NCBI RefSeq assembly: GCF_900141845.1
Contig: NZ_FQZB01000009.1
Span: forward strand, 186,001 to 250,000
Length of the DNA: 64,000 nucleotides
DNA from: Clostridium cavendishii DSM 21758
GTDB lineage: Bacteria > Bacillota > Clostridia > Clostridiales > Clostridiaceae
Reading direction: 5' to 3'
This document shows, one piece after another, positions 9,107 to 18,858 of this stretch. Below the pieces are notes generated by a model. It searched no databases. It saw only the letters and a program-made list of their open reading frames with translations, and was not told the origin of the DNA. Made by a program: the position numbers and the translations under genes. Position 1 is the first letter of the stretch, and each line of letters begins with the position of its first letter.

Positions 9107-10567
9107 GTGTACAAACTTAATCAAAATGAAACCCCATTATATAATGCCCTTATGGAATACGTTAACAAAGAAACTATTCCATTTCATGTTCCTGGACATA
9201 AAAAAGGTGTTGGTATTGATACTGAATTCAAAAATTTCATAGGTGAAAACCCATTCAAAATAGATGTAACAGTATTCAAACTTGTTGATAGTCTTCATCA
9301 TCCAACTGGACCTATCAAAAAAGCTCAAGAATTAGCTGCAGATGCTTATGGTTCAGATGCAGCATTTTTTTCAATTCATGGAACATCTGGAGCAATTCAA
9401 GCTATGATAATGTCAGTAGTTAATGAAGGTGATAAAATCATAGTTCCTAGGAATGTTCATAAATCAGTTACAGCTGGAATTATTTTAAGCGGTGCTACTC
9501 CTGTGTTTATGCAACCTGAGCTTGATAAAAGATTAGGTATAGCCCATGGAGTTACACCTGAAACTGTAAAGAAAACTTTAGAAGCTAATAAAGACACTAA
9601 AGCTGTACTTATTATCAATCCTACTTACTATGGGGTAGCAACTGATATAAAGAAAATCGCTGACATTGTACACAGCTATGATATACCACTCATAGTAGAT
9701 GAAGCTCATGGTCCTCATTTAGGTTTTAACGATAAATTACCTCAGTCAGCAATGAATGCTGGTGCAGATATTTGTGCTCAAAGTACTCATAAAATAATTG
9801 GCTCTCTTACTCAAGGCTCACTTCTTCAAGTAAAATCTAAGTATGTTAGTCCAAAAAGAGTTCAACAAATATTAAACCTACTTCAAACTACTTCACCATC
9901 ATATATTTTAATGGCTAGCTTAGATTGCGCTAGAAGACAAATAGCCTTAAATGGAAAAACTCTATTAGATGGTGCCATAGAATTATGTACTTATGCTAGA
10001 AATGAAATAAATAAAATACCTGGTTTTTATTGTTTTGGTGAAGAGATATTAAATAGACCTGGTGTTTGTTCACTAGATCCAACTAAACTTACAATTACTT
10101 GTAGAGATTTAGGTATTACAGGTTATGAATTAGATATGATTTTATCAAATAAATATCATATACAAATGGAACTTTCTGACCTTTATAGCGTATTAGCTGT
10201 TGGTTCTTTTGGAGATACAAAAGAAAATATAGACGCTCTTTTAAAAGCTTTAAGAGAAATATCTGATGAATATTTAGAAGGCGCTGTTCCAAAACCTGAT
10301 TTTCTTGATATACCTACTATACCTGAGAAAAGTATTAATCCAAGAGAAGCTTTCTATTCTGAAAAAACTACAGTTCTACTTAAAGAATCAGTAGGTAAAA
10401 TTAGTGGTGAGTTCTTACTTGCTTATCCTCCAGGTATACCAGTACTATGTCCAGGTGAAACAATAACAGAAGAAATAATAAATTATATAGAAGAACTTAA
10501 AAAAGTTGGCCTTTATGTTCAAGGTACAGAAGATCCAAATGTTGAACATATAAATATAGTCAAATAA
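9107..10567 (+). CDS. speA: Orn/Lys/Arg decarboxylase (SpeA/CadA-like, PLP fold I)
   Basis: 486 residues from a GTG at 9107. The catalytic lysine sits in STHKIIGSLTQGS (Lys about 229) and DEAHGPHLG supplies the Asp that contacts the pyridine nitrogen. HVPGHKKG at the N-terminus is a family hallmark. The enzyme decarboxylates arginine, lysine or ornithine to a polyamine or polyamine precursor; the substrate cannot be decided here. The start at 9107 leaves a normal distance to AGAAGG (9089-9094), whereas the GTG at 9095 overlaps that site. It is a single-gene unit with its own terminator. Confidence 0.92.
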   Translation: MYKLNQNETPLYNALMEYVNKETIPFHVPGHKKGVGIDTEFKNFIGENPFKIDVTVFKLVDSLHHPTGPIKKAQELAADAYGSDAAFFSIHGTSGAIQAMIMSVVNEGDKIIVPRNVHKSVTAGIILSGATPVFMQPELDKRLGIAHGVTPETVKKTLEANKDTKAVLIINPTYYGVATDIKKIADIVHSYDIPLIVDEAHGPHLGFNDKLPQSAMNAGADICAQSTHKIIGSLTQGSLLQVKSKYVSPKRVQQILNLLQTTSPSYILMASLDCARRQIALNGKTLLDGAIELCTYARNEINKIPGFYCFGEEILNRPGVCSLDPTKLTITCRDLGITGYELDMILSNKYHIQMELSDLYSVLAVGSFGDTKENIDALLKALREISDEYLEGAVPKPDFLDIPTIPEKSINPREAFYSEKTTVLLKESVGKISGEFLLAYPPGIPVLCPGETITEEIINYIEELKKVGLYVQGTEDPNVEHINIVK

Positions 10568-10580
10568 AACATATACAAGC

Positions 10581-10623
10581 AAAAAAGCATCCAAATATAA
10601 TTTATATATTAGAATGCTTTTTT
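10581..10623 (+). terminator. Terminator after speA, possibly bidirectional
   Basis: AAAAAAGCATCC pairs with the later GAATGCTTTTTT with one bulge, across an AT-rich loop, and ends in seven T. The A run on the left side means it can also act for the converging gene on the minus strand. Confidence 0.8.
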
Positions 10624-10672
10624 GTACTTATATTTAAAAAGTATACCGCAAAATTTACAGCATAACTTTTTA

Positions 10673-11692
10673 TTATTTTTTAAATATAACCTTACTATCT
10701 ATCTCTTTTATAGAATTACAACCAGTTAAAACCATAGCTGATTTTAATTCGCCTTTAATATTTTTTAGATATTCTTCAATACCTTCTGATTGTCCTCCAA
10801 AAGATGCTGTAATAAATGGCCTTCCTATAAGAACTGCATCTGCACCTAAGCCTATTAACTTTAATACATCTACACCAGTTCTTACTCCACCATCAGCTAA
10901 AATTTTAACTTTCCCCTTTACCTTTTCAGCTATTCTAGGTAAAACTTCTGCAACTCCTGGAGTTTGATCTAAAACTCTTCCACCATGATTACTTACCACT
11001 ATAGCATCTACCCCTGCTTCTACTGCCATTTCAGCATCTTCTACAGTCATAATTCCCTTAAGTATAAACGGCAACTTAGTAGCGTTAACTAATTGTTTTA
11101 TTTCTTCTACACTCTTAGGTGCTACAGGCTTTCCATGCATAGCTAATGTTATAAGACCTGCTGCATCTATATCCATTCCTACAGCAAATGCACCAGCTTC
11201 TTCTGCAAGTTTTATCTTCTTTATAACATTTTCATTTTCCCAAGGCTTTATAAATACTATTCCTTTGCCATCATATTCTTTAATCTTTTTAAGATTTGTA
11301 ATTAAAAATGAATCTACTGCAGTATCTCCAACCATTGGATATATATTAGATTTTAAACATCCATCTATTACCCAATCTATATATTCTTCTTCTGTGAATT
11401 TCCCTCCCATATTTAAAGTAGTTCCTGTAATAGGGGCTGCAAATACTGGCATATCCATTTCTTTACCGAAGATATTTATTTTAGTATCTGGATTTTTTGC
11501 ATTATGTATTACCCGCATATTTATCTTAACATCTCTAAGTGCTTCTATATTTGCTGTAAATGCTTCACCTGTTCCTTTTCCACCCATTCCTGGAACTTCT
11601 CCTGCGCATGCTTTACCATCACAAATTCTACAAACTCTACAGCTACCATTTAAATTTTCTTTAGCTAATTTTTTTACTTCTTTGAAATCCAT
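10673..11692 (-). CDS. FMN-dependent alpha-hydroxy-acid oxidising protein (TIM barrel)
   Basis: About 339 residues. The C-terminal half shows the FMN-dependent hydroxy-acid dehydrogenase signatures: FILKGIMTVEDAEMAVEAG, then VSNHGGRVLDQTPG with the catalytic His, ILADGGVRTGVDVLK and LIGRPF. An N-terminal cysteine cluster (CRVCRICDGKACAG, residues about 16-29) is typical of clostridial members and may bind metal or an Fe-S group. In an anaerobe the acceptor is unlikely to be oxygen, so a lactate or other hydroxy-acid dehydrogenase role is inferred. Start 11692 is chosen for its GGGGGAG site. The DUF523 gene ends 2 bp upstream. Confidence 0.8.
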   Translation of the reverse strand: MDFKEVKKLAKENLNGSCRVCRICDGKACAGEVPGMGGKGTGEAFTANIEALRDVKINMRVIHNAKNPDTKINIFGKEMDMPVFAAPITGTTLNMGGKFTEEEYIDWVIDGCLKSNIYPMVGDTAVDSFLITNLKKIKEYDGKGIVFIKPWENENVIKKIKLAEEAGAFAVGMDIDAAGLITLAMHGKPVAPKSVEEIKQLVNATKLPFILKGIMTVEDAEMAVEAGVDAIVVSNHGGRVLDQTPGVAEVLPRIAEKVKGKVKILADGGVRTGVDVLKLIGLGADAVLIGRPFITASFGGQSEGIEEYLKNIKGELKSAMVLTGCNSIKEIDSKVIFKK

Positions 11693-11693
11693 T

Positions 11694-12155
11694 TTATACT
11701 CCCCCAAACTCATCTTCATTTATAACCTTAAATCCATTTTGGATTAAAAGCTCTGCTGTAACTCCATTACCTTCTTTTAAAATACCATTAAAAGTACCAT
11801 CATATATTTTGCCTATACCACAAGATGGACTTTTTGATTTAAGTATTACAAGCTCAGTATTAGTAAGCTTTGCTAAATTTAAGACTTCATTAGCACCTTT
11901 TATAAATTGCTTACTTACATCAATGCCTTCATTTGACAAAACTTTTGCATTGCCAAATAACACTTCCTTACCTGTTCCATTTACAATTTCACTAGGTGGT
12001 CTTGGAGTTTCAAGTCCACCTAATTGTTCTGGACATACTAACATAGCATTTCCTTCTTTAACCAGCTCCAATATAGGCTTTTTAAAATTATTAAGGCCAT
12101 TATATTTACAATTAATTCCACACAAGCATGCACTTACTAATATAATTTCAAACAC
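11694..12155 (-). CDS. DUF523 family protein (YbbK-like)
   Basis: 153 residues with the conserved DUF523 features: SACLCGINCKYNG at the N-terminus, CPEQLGGLETPRPPSE at about 40-55 and KSKSPSCGIGKIYDG near 105. The conserved cysteines suggest metal or thiol chemistry, but no biochemical role is established to my knowledge. It starts with GTG just after AAAAGGG, a tight spacing and no better in-frame start is seen. It forms a two-gene unit with the hydroxy-acid oxidising enzyme. Confidence 0.85.
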   Translation of the reverse strand: MFEIILVSACLCGINCKYNGLNNFKKPILELVKEGNAMLVCPEQLGGLETPRPPSEIVNGTGKEVLFGNAKVLSNEGIDVSKQFIKGANEVLNLAKLTNTELVILKSKSPSCGIGKIYDGTFNGILKEGNGVTAELLIQNGFKVINEDEFGGV

Positions 12156-12250
12156 ACCCTTTTACAAATATTCTCAAGAGATTATTTAATCATTATCTTC
12201 TCTTCACTATATTTATACCTACTTCTATATAATTAAAAATGAAAACCGAG

Positions 12251-12307
12251 AGTTGAGAGCTAACTTCCATTTTTTACGAACGGAAAGTACATCCTCCACT
12301 CTCAACT
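12251..12307. repeat. Small palindromic intergenic element
   Basis: AGTTGAGAG (12251-12259) and CTCTCAACT (12299-12307) form a perfect inverted repeat enclosing a second partial hairpin (ACTTCC with GGAAAGT). The element continues with another CTCAACTTTCAATTCTCAACT-like copy to about 12321. Its composition differs from the AT-rich surroundings and looks like a dispersed clostridial intergenic repeat. It separates mutS2 from DUF523 and may also serve as a transcription stop. Confidence 0.6.
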
Positions 12308-12349
12308 TTCAATTCTCAACTTTATAATTAACGTAAAAACTATATATTT

Positions 12350-14707
12350 CTACTTCAGCGTTACCATAGTTACTCCGCTACCACCTTCACCATAAGCCCC
12401 TAATCTATAGGATTTTACATGGGGATGCTTTTTTAACATATCATTTATTGATTTTCTTAAGATTCCAGTCCCATTTCCATGAATTACTGTAACTTCACCA
12501 AGTCCACCTACATAAGCATCATCTAAATACTTATCAACTACATAACAAGCCTCTTCAGCATCTAACCCTCTTAAATCTACAGAAGAAGATACTTGCTTCA
12601 TATTTAATTTCACTTCTCTTTTGGCCTTCTTCTTTTCTTCCTTATAAGATTTAGACACTCTTAAATCCTTAAGCTTAGCTTTAATTTTCATTATACCAGC
12701 TTCCACTTGGACCTCACCCTTATTATCTGGCATTGAAATAATAATAACATTTTGATTTAAAGATGGAAGGAAAGCATCCATGCCAAGAGTAACCTTAGTT
12801 ATCTCTTCACCTTTATTTTGTACTGTCTTTTGAAGCTTTGATTCAGCAGTATCCATCTTATTTCTTAGTTTTGATCTTTCTTCCTCAAGCATTCTTCTAG
12901 CATCACTACTTATTCCCATACGCTCAAGTTCTCTCATATTCTTAAGGATTTCATCTGACTCTTCCTTAGCTTCTCTAAGGATTTGTTTTGCATCTCTTCT
13001 AGCTTCTGCATAAGCTTTTTCTCTTACACTTTCTATCTTTTCCATCTTATCGCTATATTTTTCTTTAAGCTTTAATGCTTCATATTTAAGTCTTTCAGCT
13101 TCTCTCGCATCTTTTTCAGCTTTAACGCTCTTATCTTGAAGGCTTTGTATTAAATCTTCAAATTCTAGTGTTTCTGATGATATCAAATTCTTAGCTTTAT
13201 CTATTATATCATTTGTAAGTCCTAATCTTCTTGATATTTCAAAAGCATTAGACTTACCTGGTATACCTATTAAAAGTCTATAAGTAGGTCTTAAAGTTTC
13301 TACATCAAATTCTACTGAAGCATTTTCTACTCCTTGAGTCCTTAATGCGTATCCTTTAAGCTCACTATAGTGAGTAGTAGCTACTATCTTACAACTTCTC
13401 TCTCTTAAAGTTTCTAATATAGATACAGCTAAAGCAGCTCCTTCTGTTGGATCTGTTCCAGCTCCTAATTCATCAAATAAAACTAAGCTTTTACTACTAG
13501 CTACCTTCATTATTTCAACAATATTAGTCATATGAGAAGAGAAGGTCGATAAGCTTTGCTCTATACTTTGTTCGTCTCCAATATCTACAAATACTTCTTC
13601 ATAAAAGCTTATAGTTGAGTTTTCTTTAGCTGGTATTAAAAGTCCACTCATACCCATAATGTGAAGTAATCCTACCGTTTTTAATGTTACTGTTTTACCA
13701 CCTGTGTTAGGTCCTGTTACTACTAAGCTTGTAAATTCTCTTCCTAAATAAACATCTGAAGGTACTATTTTCTTTCTATCTATTAAAGGATGTCTTCCTT
13801 GTATTATGTCAAAGGCTCCCTCTTCATTTACATTAGGACATATACCTTCTATACTACTTCCATGTTTACCTTTAGCAAAGATAAAGTCTAATTCTAACAT
13901 TATCTTTGAGTTTTGCTTTACACTAACTATGCTTCCATATACAGCACTAGATAACTCTTGTAAAATTCTTTCTATTTCTGCCTTTTCCTTTAAAAATAAT
14001 TCCTTTATTTCATTATTTAAATTTACAAGACTCATTGGTTCTATAAAAAGAGTTGCTCCTGTTGAACTTTGGTCATGAACAAGCCCTGGTACCATAGACT
14101 TATACTCAGCCTTAACAGGGATTACATATCTATCTCCCCTCATAGTATAAAGATTATCCTGAAGATATTTTGAATTACTTCTTATTATTGAGTTCACCTT
14201 ATCTCTAACTGAAGAATTTTTTTCTTTTAAGCTTCTTCTTATACCATAAAGCGCTTGACTTGCCTTATCTGATATTTCCTCTTCACTTATAATAGCAGTA
14301 AATATGTTATCTTCTAATTTTTTAATAGGAGTTAAACCTAAAGCTAAATTTTCGATTAGATAAAATTCCTCTTCATCATCTTTTCTTGATATATATTCTA
14401 TAAATCTTCTTGATGCTCTAAGCATTTGAGCAATTCTTAAAAGCTGGGATGGACTAAGACTTCCTCCTTTTTCAGCTCTTACTACAGCCTCAGTAGTATC
14501 ATGTAACCCTTCAAAAGGTGGATTACCTTTCTTAGTTAATAAAGCTAAAGCTTCTCTAGTTTCGTTTAGATGCTCTTTTACTTCATAAGCTGAATCATAA
14601 GGTTTTAAAGCATCTACTAGTTGCTTTCCTCCAGAGGTTACACAATATTTTTTTAATTCTTCTTTTATTTTATTAAATTCTAATACTCTTAACGCTTTTT
14701 CGTTCAT
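12350..14707 (-). CDS. mutS2: Endonuclease MutS2
   Basis: 785 residues, the family length. The ATPase core has Walker A GPNTGGKTVTLK near residue 335, DELGAGTDPTEGAALA (Walker B/D-loop) near 415 and ATTHYSELK near 445. A long Lys/Glu-rich coiled coil covers about 520-620. The C-terminal Smr nuclease domain has VDLRGLDAEEA and VIHGNGTGILR. MutS2 suppresses homologous recombination and, in Bacillus, rescues collided ribosomes; it is not a mismatch-repair MutS. ATG follows AAAAGGGGAG. The U32 gene ends 13 bp upstream. Confidence 0.97.
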   Translation of the reverse strand: MNEKALRVLEFNKIKEELKKYCVTSGGKQLVDALKPYDSAYEVKEHLNETREALALLTKKGNPPFEGLHDTTEAVVRAEKGGSLSPSQLLRIAQMLRASRRFIEYISRKDDEEEFYLIENLALGLTPIKKLEDNIFTAIISEEEISDKASQALYGIRRSLKEKNSSVRDKVNSIIRSNSKYLQDNLYTMRGDRYVIPVKAEYKSMVPGLVHDQSSTGATLFIEPMSLVNLNNEIKELFLKEKAEIERILQELSSAVYGSIVSVKQNSKIMLELDFIFAKGKHGSSIEGICPNVNEEGAFDIIQGRHPLIDRKKIVPSDVYLGREFTSLVVTGPNTGGKTVTLKTVGLLHIMGMSGLLIPAKENSTISFYEEVFVDIGDEQSIEQSLSTFSSHMTNIVEIMKVASSKSLVLFDELGAGTDPTEGAALAVSILETLRERSCKIVATTHYSELKGYALRTQGVENASVEFDVETLRPTYRLLIGIPGKSNAFEISRRLGLTNDIIDKAKNLISSETLEFEDLIQSLQDKSVKAEKDAREAERLKYEALKLKEKYSDKMEKIESVREKAYAEARRDAKQILREAKEESDEILKNMRELERMGISSDARRMLEEERSKLRNKMDTAESKLQKTVQNKGEEITKVTLGMDAFLPSLNQNVIIISMPDNKGEVQVEAGIMKIKAKLKDLRVSKSYKEEKKKAKREVKLNMKQVSSSVDLRGLDAEEACYVVDKYLDDAYVGGLGEVTVIHGNGTGILRKSINDMLKKHPHVKSYRLGAYGEGGSGVTMVTLK

Positions 14708-14720
14708 TTTTACTCCCCTT

Positions 14721-17075
14721 TTATTCTACTCCTCTTTTATAATGTCCTTTTGTAAATACTTTACTAGTTTTTAAAGTTTCTCCATTTAAACTACTTAAAA
14801 CATCTATTACTTCTTCATAAGTTTCATCTATAAAGTCAAGCTTAAAGGATTTTATCCCCATTTCCTTAAGCTCTGACATTTCCTTTATTAGGTTTAAAGC
14901 TACAGCATTATATATATGTGATCTACAGAATTTATCTGTCTTTACTGTTAATCTTTCATTCATTCTATCTATTAGCTTAAAGCTATTATTTCTACAGGGA
15001 GCGCTACAATTATTTTTAGAATCTCTTCCTCCAAAGGTACTTCCTATAGGACAATATTCACTTATCATAGCTTCAACTTTTCCATATACAGTGTACTGTG
15101 CTGTATATTCTGTATTACTCATAAGTTTCTTAATTTCTTTTCTATTTAATTCTAAGCTTAAATTAGCTATATCTATACTTTGCATATAGAACTTAAGTCC
15201 ACTGCTGTTAAATATATTTAATTTATAATCACCTATAAGCTTCGTTCTTCCTCTATATTTATAAATTAAACCTGTATTTGCTGTAACTATTCCTTCTATT
15301 TTATCTATATTATTATCTATAAACTTACATATATAATTATATTCCTCTTTAACTATAGACGGAATATATATGTAAGTTTTAACTCCACTATTTAAAGTTA
15401 ATTTAAAGTCTTCTTCATTTAAATCATTCTTATTTTTACCCCAAATATTTAATATAACAGCTTCTACTTTTTTATCAATAGCAGCTCTTAATTGATCCTT
15501 AGTAAAAACACTAACCATTATTTCTGGAATTTCACAAGTTTTCTTATTTATATTAACTGGTTTTATATAACTACAATTAACTCTCTTATATTTTGAAGTT
15601 TCATGCTCTACTATCTTAAGGAATAAATCTCTTCTTAAATTATTTATAGATGATACAGGTAAGAACCCATCTTCAAAATTTATAAATTCTAAATTTTCTA
15701 TCTTATAAGGTATATCCCCTGATTTCTTTAAGTTTTCCTCTAGCTTTTCCTTATCTAAAGGCTTTTTAAGAGCAGTCTGAACCACCTCTCCAGTTACACT
15801 ATATGTCTTGCCATTATAGTTTACATGTATAGTTAATTCTTCACCTACTTTAAAATTAACTTTTGCATTTAAAGCTATTTTTCTTTCATAAGGGTTCTTA
15901 TAAGCTACCTTTAGAGTATCTAAAAGTATGTTATCTGACATTTGATAAAGTTTATCTCCCTTCTTATATTTCTTAGGGAATATTTTAACCTTCTCACCCT
16001 TATTAGCAGTTACTGCGTCTACATTATTAACTATAAGCTTACTTATAGGAAAGCCTTCTTCACCTATTCTAATACCATCCTTTAAAGATATATTATCAAG
16101 TAAAGTAACTTCTCCATTTTTATCCACTTCACCTATGAAAACACCAGAATTTTTTGGTGTTTTATAAGCCATCATATCTTTTCCTACGTTTTTATATAGA
16201 TAAGCCTTTGAAAAACCTTCTCTGTTAAATAATTTCATTAACACTCTTTTTGATTCCTCAACCTGTGGCTTTCTCTTGGCATAAACCTCTGAAAGAGCTT
16301 TATTATAACTTTCAACTACTCCTGCTACATATTCAGGTCTCTTCATTCTTCCTTCTATTTTAAGCGAACCTGTTCCTGATTCTACTAATTCCTCAACATC
16401 TTCAATTGTACATATATCTTTAGGACTTAAAAGATATCCCTTAGTTTCTTCATTAGTATTTTCATTTATTAAAGTATATGGAAGTCTACAACTTTGAGCA
16501 CATCTTCCTCTATTTCCACTTCTACCACCTATCATACTACTCATTAAGCATTGACCTGAATAAGCGATGCAAAGAGCACCATGTATAAATATTTCAGTTT
16601 CTATTCCTAAGTCTTTTGATATATATTTTATTTCCTCAAAAGTTAACTCCCTAGATAAAACAATTCTTTTAAAACCTTGTTCATGAAAAAATAATGCTCC
16701 ATCACCATTGTGTACAGTCATTTGAGTTGAAGCATGTATTTCAAAATCATCGTATTCTTCCTTAATTCTTTGAAGCACTCCAACATCTTGAATAATTAAA
16801 GCATCAACACCTATTTTATATAAAAAACTTACATAATCTAAAGCTTCATTTATTTCATTTTCTTTTATTAATGTATTTATGGTTACATATACCTTTACTC
16901 CATAAAGATGTGCATAATCTACTGCCTTTTCCATTGTTTCTTTATCGAAATTGGAAGCATAAGCTCTAGCTGAAAATTTATCTCCACCTAAATATATTGC
17001 ATCTGCACCTCTGTTTATTGCAGCTATTAAACTCTCCATGCTTCCGCTTGGAGCAAGTAATTCGACTCTTTCCAT
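14721..17075 (-). CDS. U32 family peptidase / RNA hydroxylase-type protein with DUF3656
   Basis: 784 residues. The N-terminal U32 domain carries ELLAPSGSMESLIAAINRGADAIY-type start features and the signature around residues 165-205 with EIFIHGALCIAYSGQCLMSS, then RGRCAQSCR. The second half matches the DUF3656 extension and ends with another cysteine set (YCPIGSTF, then NCSAPC). Related Escherichia coli RlhA hydroxylates 23S rRNA C2501, and others in the family serve tRNA hydroxylation, so RNA modification is more likely than proteolysis. It lies just upstream of mutS2. Confidence 0.88.
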   Translation of the reverse strand: MERVELLAPSGSMESLIAAINRGADAIYLGGDKFSARAYASNFDKETMEKAVDYAHLYGVKVYVTINTLIKENEINEALDYVSFLYKIGVDALIIQDVGVLQRIKEEYDDFEIHASTQMTVHNGDGALFFHEQGFKRIVLSRELTFEEIKYISKDLGIETEIFIHGALCIAYSGQCLMSSMIGGRSGNRGRCAQSCRLPYTLINENTNEETKGYLLSPKDICTIEDVEELVESGTGSLKIEGRMKRPEYVAGVVESYNKALSEVYAKRKPQVEESKRVLMKLFNREGFSKAYLYKNVGKDMMAYKTPKNSGVFIGEVDKNGEVTLLDNISLKDGIRIGEEGFPISKLIVNNVDAVTANKGEKVKIFPKKYKKGDKLYQMSDNILLDTLKVAYKNPYERKIALNAKVNFKVGEELTIHVNYNGKTYSVTGEVVQTALKKPLDKEKLEENLKKSGDIPYKIENLEFINFEDGFLPVSSINNLRRDLFLKIVEHETSKYKRVNCSYIKPVNINKKTCEIPEIMVSVFTKDQLRAAIDKKVEAVILNIWGKNKNDLNEEDFKLTLNSGVKTYIYIPSIVKEEYNYICKFIDNNIDKIEGIVTANTGLIYKYRGRTKLIGDYKLNIFNSSGLKFYMQSIDIANLSLELNRKEIKKLMSNTEYTAQYTVYGKVEAMISEYCPIGSTFGGRDSKNNCSAPCRNNSFKLIDRMNERLTVKTDKFCRSHIYNAVALNLIKEMSELKEMGIKSFKLDFIDETYEEVIDVLSSLNGETLKTSKVFTKGHYKRGVE

Positions 17076-17351
17076 AAGAATTTCATCTCTCCTAATTGTT
17101 TTATTTAATATACGTTTGTTTCTACATTCAAATATTTAACTATATAGCTATTTAATTATTTACCTATTTAAATACTTGTTCTTATAAGGCAATTTCTAAC
17201 CAAATTATATTTTTATAAGTTCAAATAACTAAATTAGAATTTTAAATTTTCACTTATAAATAAGCGTATTTTATTTAATGAAACTTATATTATTCTAACT
17301 TTCTCATCTAAATAAATATTATACACAACTTAAAGAAATTTAACAAACAAA

Positions 17352-17386
17352 AAGGTACCCTAAATTACAATAAATCTAAGGTACCT
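17352..17386 (-). terminator. Terminator of the nitronate monooxygenase-like gene
   Basis: AAGGTACCCTAAATT pairs with the later AATCTAAGGTACCTT with minor mismatches, followed on the minus strand by TTTTTGTTTGTT. The rest of the 321-bp gap 17076-17396 is AT-rich; I see no gene or strong promoter in it. Confidence 0.8.
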
Positions 17387-17396
17387 TCTTATTAAT

Positions 17397-18479
17397 TTAA
17401 AATGCTGGCTTATATTCTAATATACCATTTACTAATTCTTCTAGCAATTCTTTAACTGTAACAATTTTATCTATCCTATAAGCATTGTCACCACAAAATA
17501 AAAGTGCATCATCTACATTACCTTTTACAGCATTTAATAATGCTTTACTTATACAATAAGGTGTTTCTTTAGGATTACAATGAGTTATACATTTATAGCA
17601 CTTAGTAACTGGTTCTCTATCTAAAGAAATTTTATTTATAAATTTATTTCTTATGGCTCTTCCTGGCATACCTACTGGACTAGTTACTATATCTATATCC
17701 TCCTTTTTAGAATTTATATATGACATTTTATAATTTATATGAGCATCACACTCTTCAGTAGCTACAAATCTAGTTCCCATTTGAACCCCACTAGCTCCAA
17801 GAGATAAGTATTTTCCGATATCCTCTCCTGTAAATATTCCTCCAGCGGCTATTACTGGAATTTCTTTGTTATATTCTTTTTCATACTTGTTTACTTCAGC
17901 TATTATTTTTTTAAGTTCTTCATCATAGTCAAATGATTCTATATCTTTTAGTTGTTCCTTTGAATATCCAAGATGTCCACCTGCTTTAGGCCCTTCAAAT
18001 ACTACCATATCAGGCGCTACCTTATGATGTCTACTCCAAAGCTTACATATTACTGATGTGGCTTTTGCTGATGATACAATAGGGCAAAGCTTAGTATTAT
18101 ACCCTTGTGCTATTTTAGGTAAATTTGTTGGAAGTCCCGCTCCTGATATTATAAGGTCGACACCCTCTTCCAAAGCCGTTTTTACATAATCCTCATAATT
18201 ATTAGATGCTACCATTATATTTACTCCAACTATACCACCTAAAGCTTTTTCTTTTGCTATTTTTATGTGTTTTCTTAATGCTCTTAAATTTGCAACTAAA
18301 GGATTAGTTTCAAAATCTTCTTCATTAAAGCCTATTTGAATAGATGAAAGTATACCAATACCACCCTCTCTTGCAACAGCTGATGCTAAAGAAGATGATG
18401 AAATTCCCACTCCCATTCCACCTTGAATAATAGGTAATCTACTTACAAGCTCACCTATTCTTAATGATTTTATCTTCAT
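17397..18479 (-). CDS. Nitronate monooxygenase / 2-nitropropane dioxygenase-like flavoprotein
   Basis: 360 residues, FMN TIM barrel. PIIQGGMGVGIS opens the barrel, VFEGPKAGGHLG near residue 165 has the family His, and PVIAAGGIFTGEDIGKYLSLGASGVQMGTRF binds the phosphate. The C-terminal segment CYKCITHCNPKETPYCI is a four-cysteine cluster found in clostridial members. It may oxidise nitronates or act as an NAD(P)H-dependent enoyl reductase-like oxidoreductase; no neighbour fixes the substrate. ATG follows AAGGAG. It stands alone with its own terminator. Confidence 0.82.
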   Translation of the reverse strand: MKIKSLRIGELVSRLPIIQGGMGVGISSSSLASAVAREGGIGILSSIQIGFNEEDFETNPLVANLRALRKHIKIAKEKALGGIVGVNIMVASNNYEDYVKTALEEGVDLIISGAGLPTNLPKIAQGYNTKLCPIVSSAKATSVICKLWSRHHKVAPDMVVFEGPKAGGHLGYSKEQLKDIESFDYDEELKKIIAEVNKYEKEYNKEIPVIAAGGIFTGEDIGKYLSLGASGVQMGTRFVATEECDAHINYKMSYINSKKEDIDIVTSPVGMPGRAIRNKFINKISLDREPVTKCYKCITHCNPKETPYCISKALLNAVKGNVDDALLFCGDNAYRIDKIVTVKELLEELVNGILEYKPAF

Positions 18480-18702
18480 AATTAATCTCCTTTTAAATAA
18501 AATAGTTTGATAATCAAAGTATTTTGTTAAAAAATATATAGCAACTAAAGTGCTATATATAAAAATAATATGTTTTATTTATTTAAAAGTCAATGCTTTT
18601 ATTATATTTTTTTATTTCTGTCTAAATTACATATGATTACTTATATTCAAATATAATTATTATTTATATTATATTTTCCTAAAAGTATGTTATAATTAAT
18701 AT

Positions 18703-18858
18703 ATTATATTTATAAGGAGGATGATGCATATGGGGAGTTTGATATCCAAACTCTATAAGCAGTTATTTGCTTAGTCCTAATATGTTAATGGTACAAGCAT
18801 CTTAAACTGCTAAATAAACTTGATAAATTTATTCTAAAAAGGAAAAGAGGTATTTATT
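18703..18858 (+). ncRNA. Structured 5' leader of the second L25 gene
   Basis: A TGTTATAAT extended -10 box at 18688-18696 predicts a start near 18703. The leader then holds a hairpin GAGTTTG/CAAACTC (18735-18753) and a nested pair of stems: GCAGTT/AACTGC (18759-18764 with 18805-18810) enclosing TGCTT/AAGCA (18768-18772 with 18795-18799). A 14-codon ORF overlaps the first hairpin and enters the second. I do not recognise a known riboswitch class. Regulation by ribosome position or by autogenous L25 binding are both plausible. The rest of 18480-18702 is AT-rich without features. Confidence 0.5.
18730..18774 (+). CDS. 14-residue leader peptide candidate
   Basis: ATG at 18730 has a perfect AAGGAGG (18714-18720) nine bases upstream and encodes MGSLISKLYKQLFA, stopping at TAG 18772-18774. 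The ribosome binding site is as good as that of any gene in the window, which argues for translation. The ORF runs through the first leader hairpin and the 5' arms of the next, so translating it would disrupt the leader structure. No family is recognised. Confidence 0.45.
   Translation: MGSLISKLYKQLFA

Noticed and set aside
18703..18858. Leader before the second L25 gene as a known riboswitch (c-di-GMP, preQ1, THF, raiA-type)
   Set aside because: None of the conserved cores I can recall for these classes is present, so it is listed only as a structured leader.
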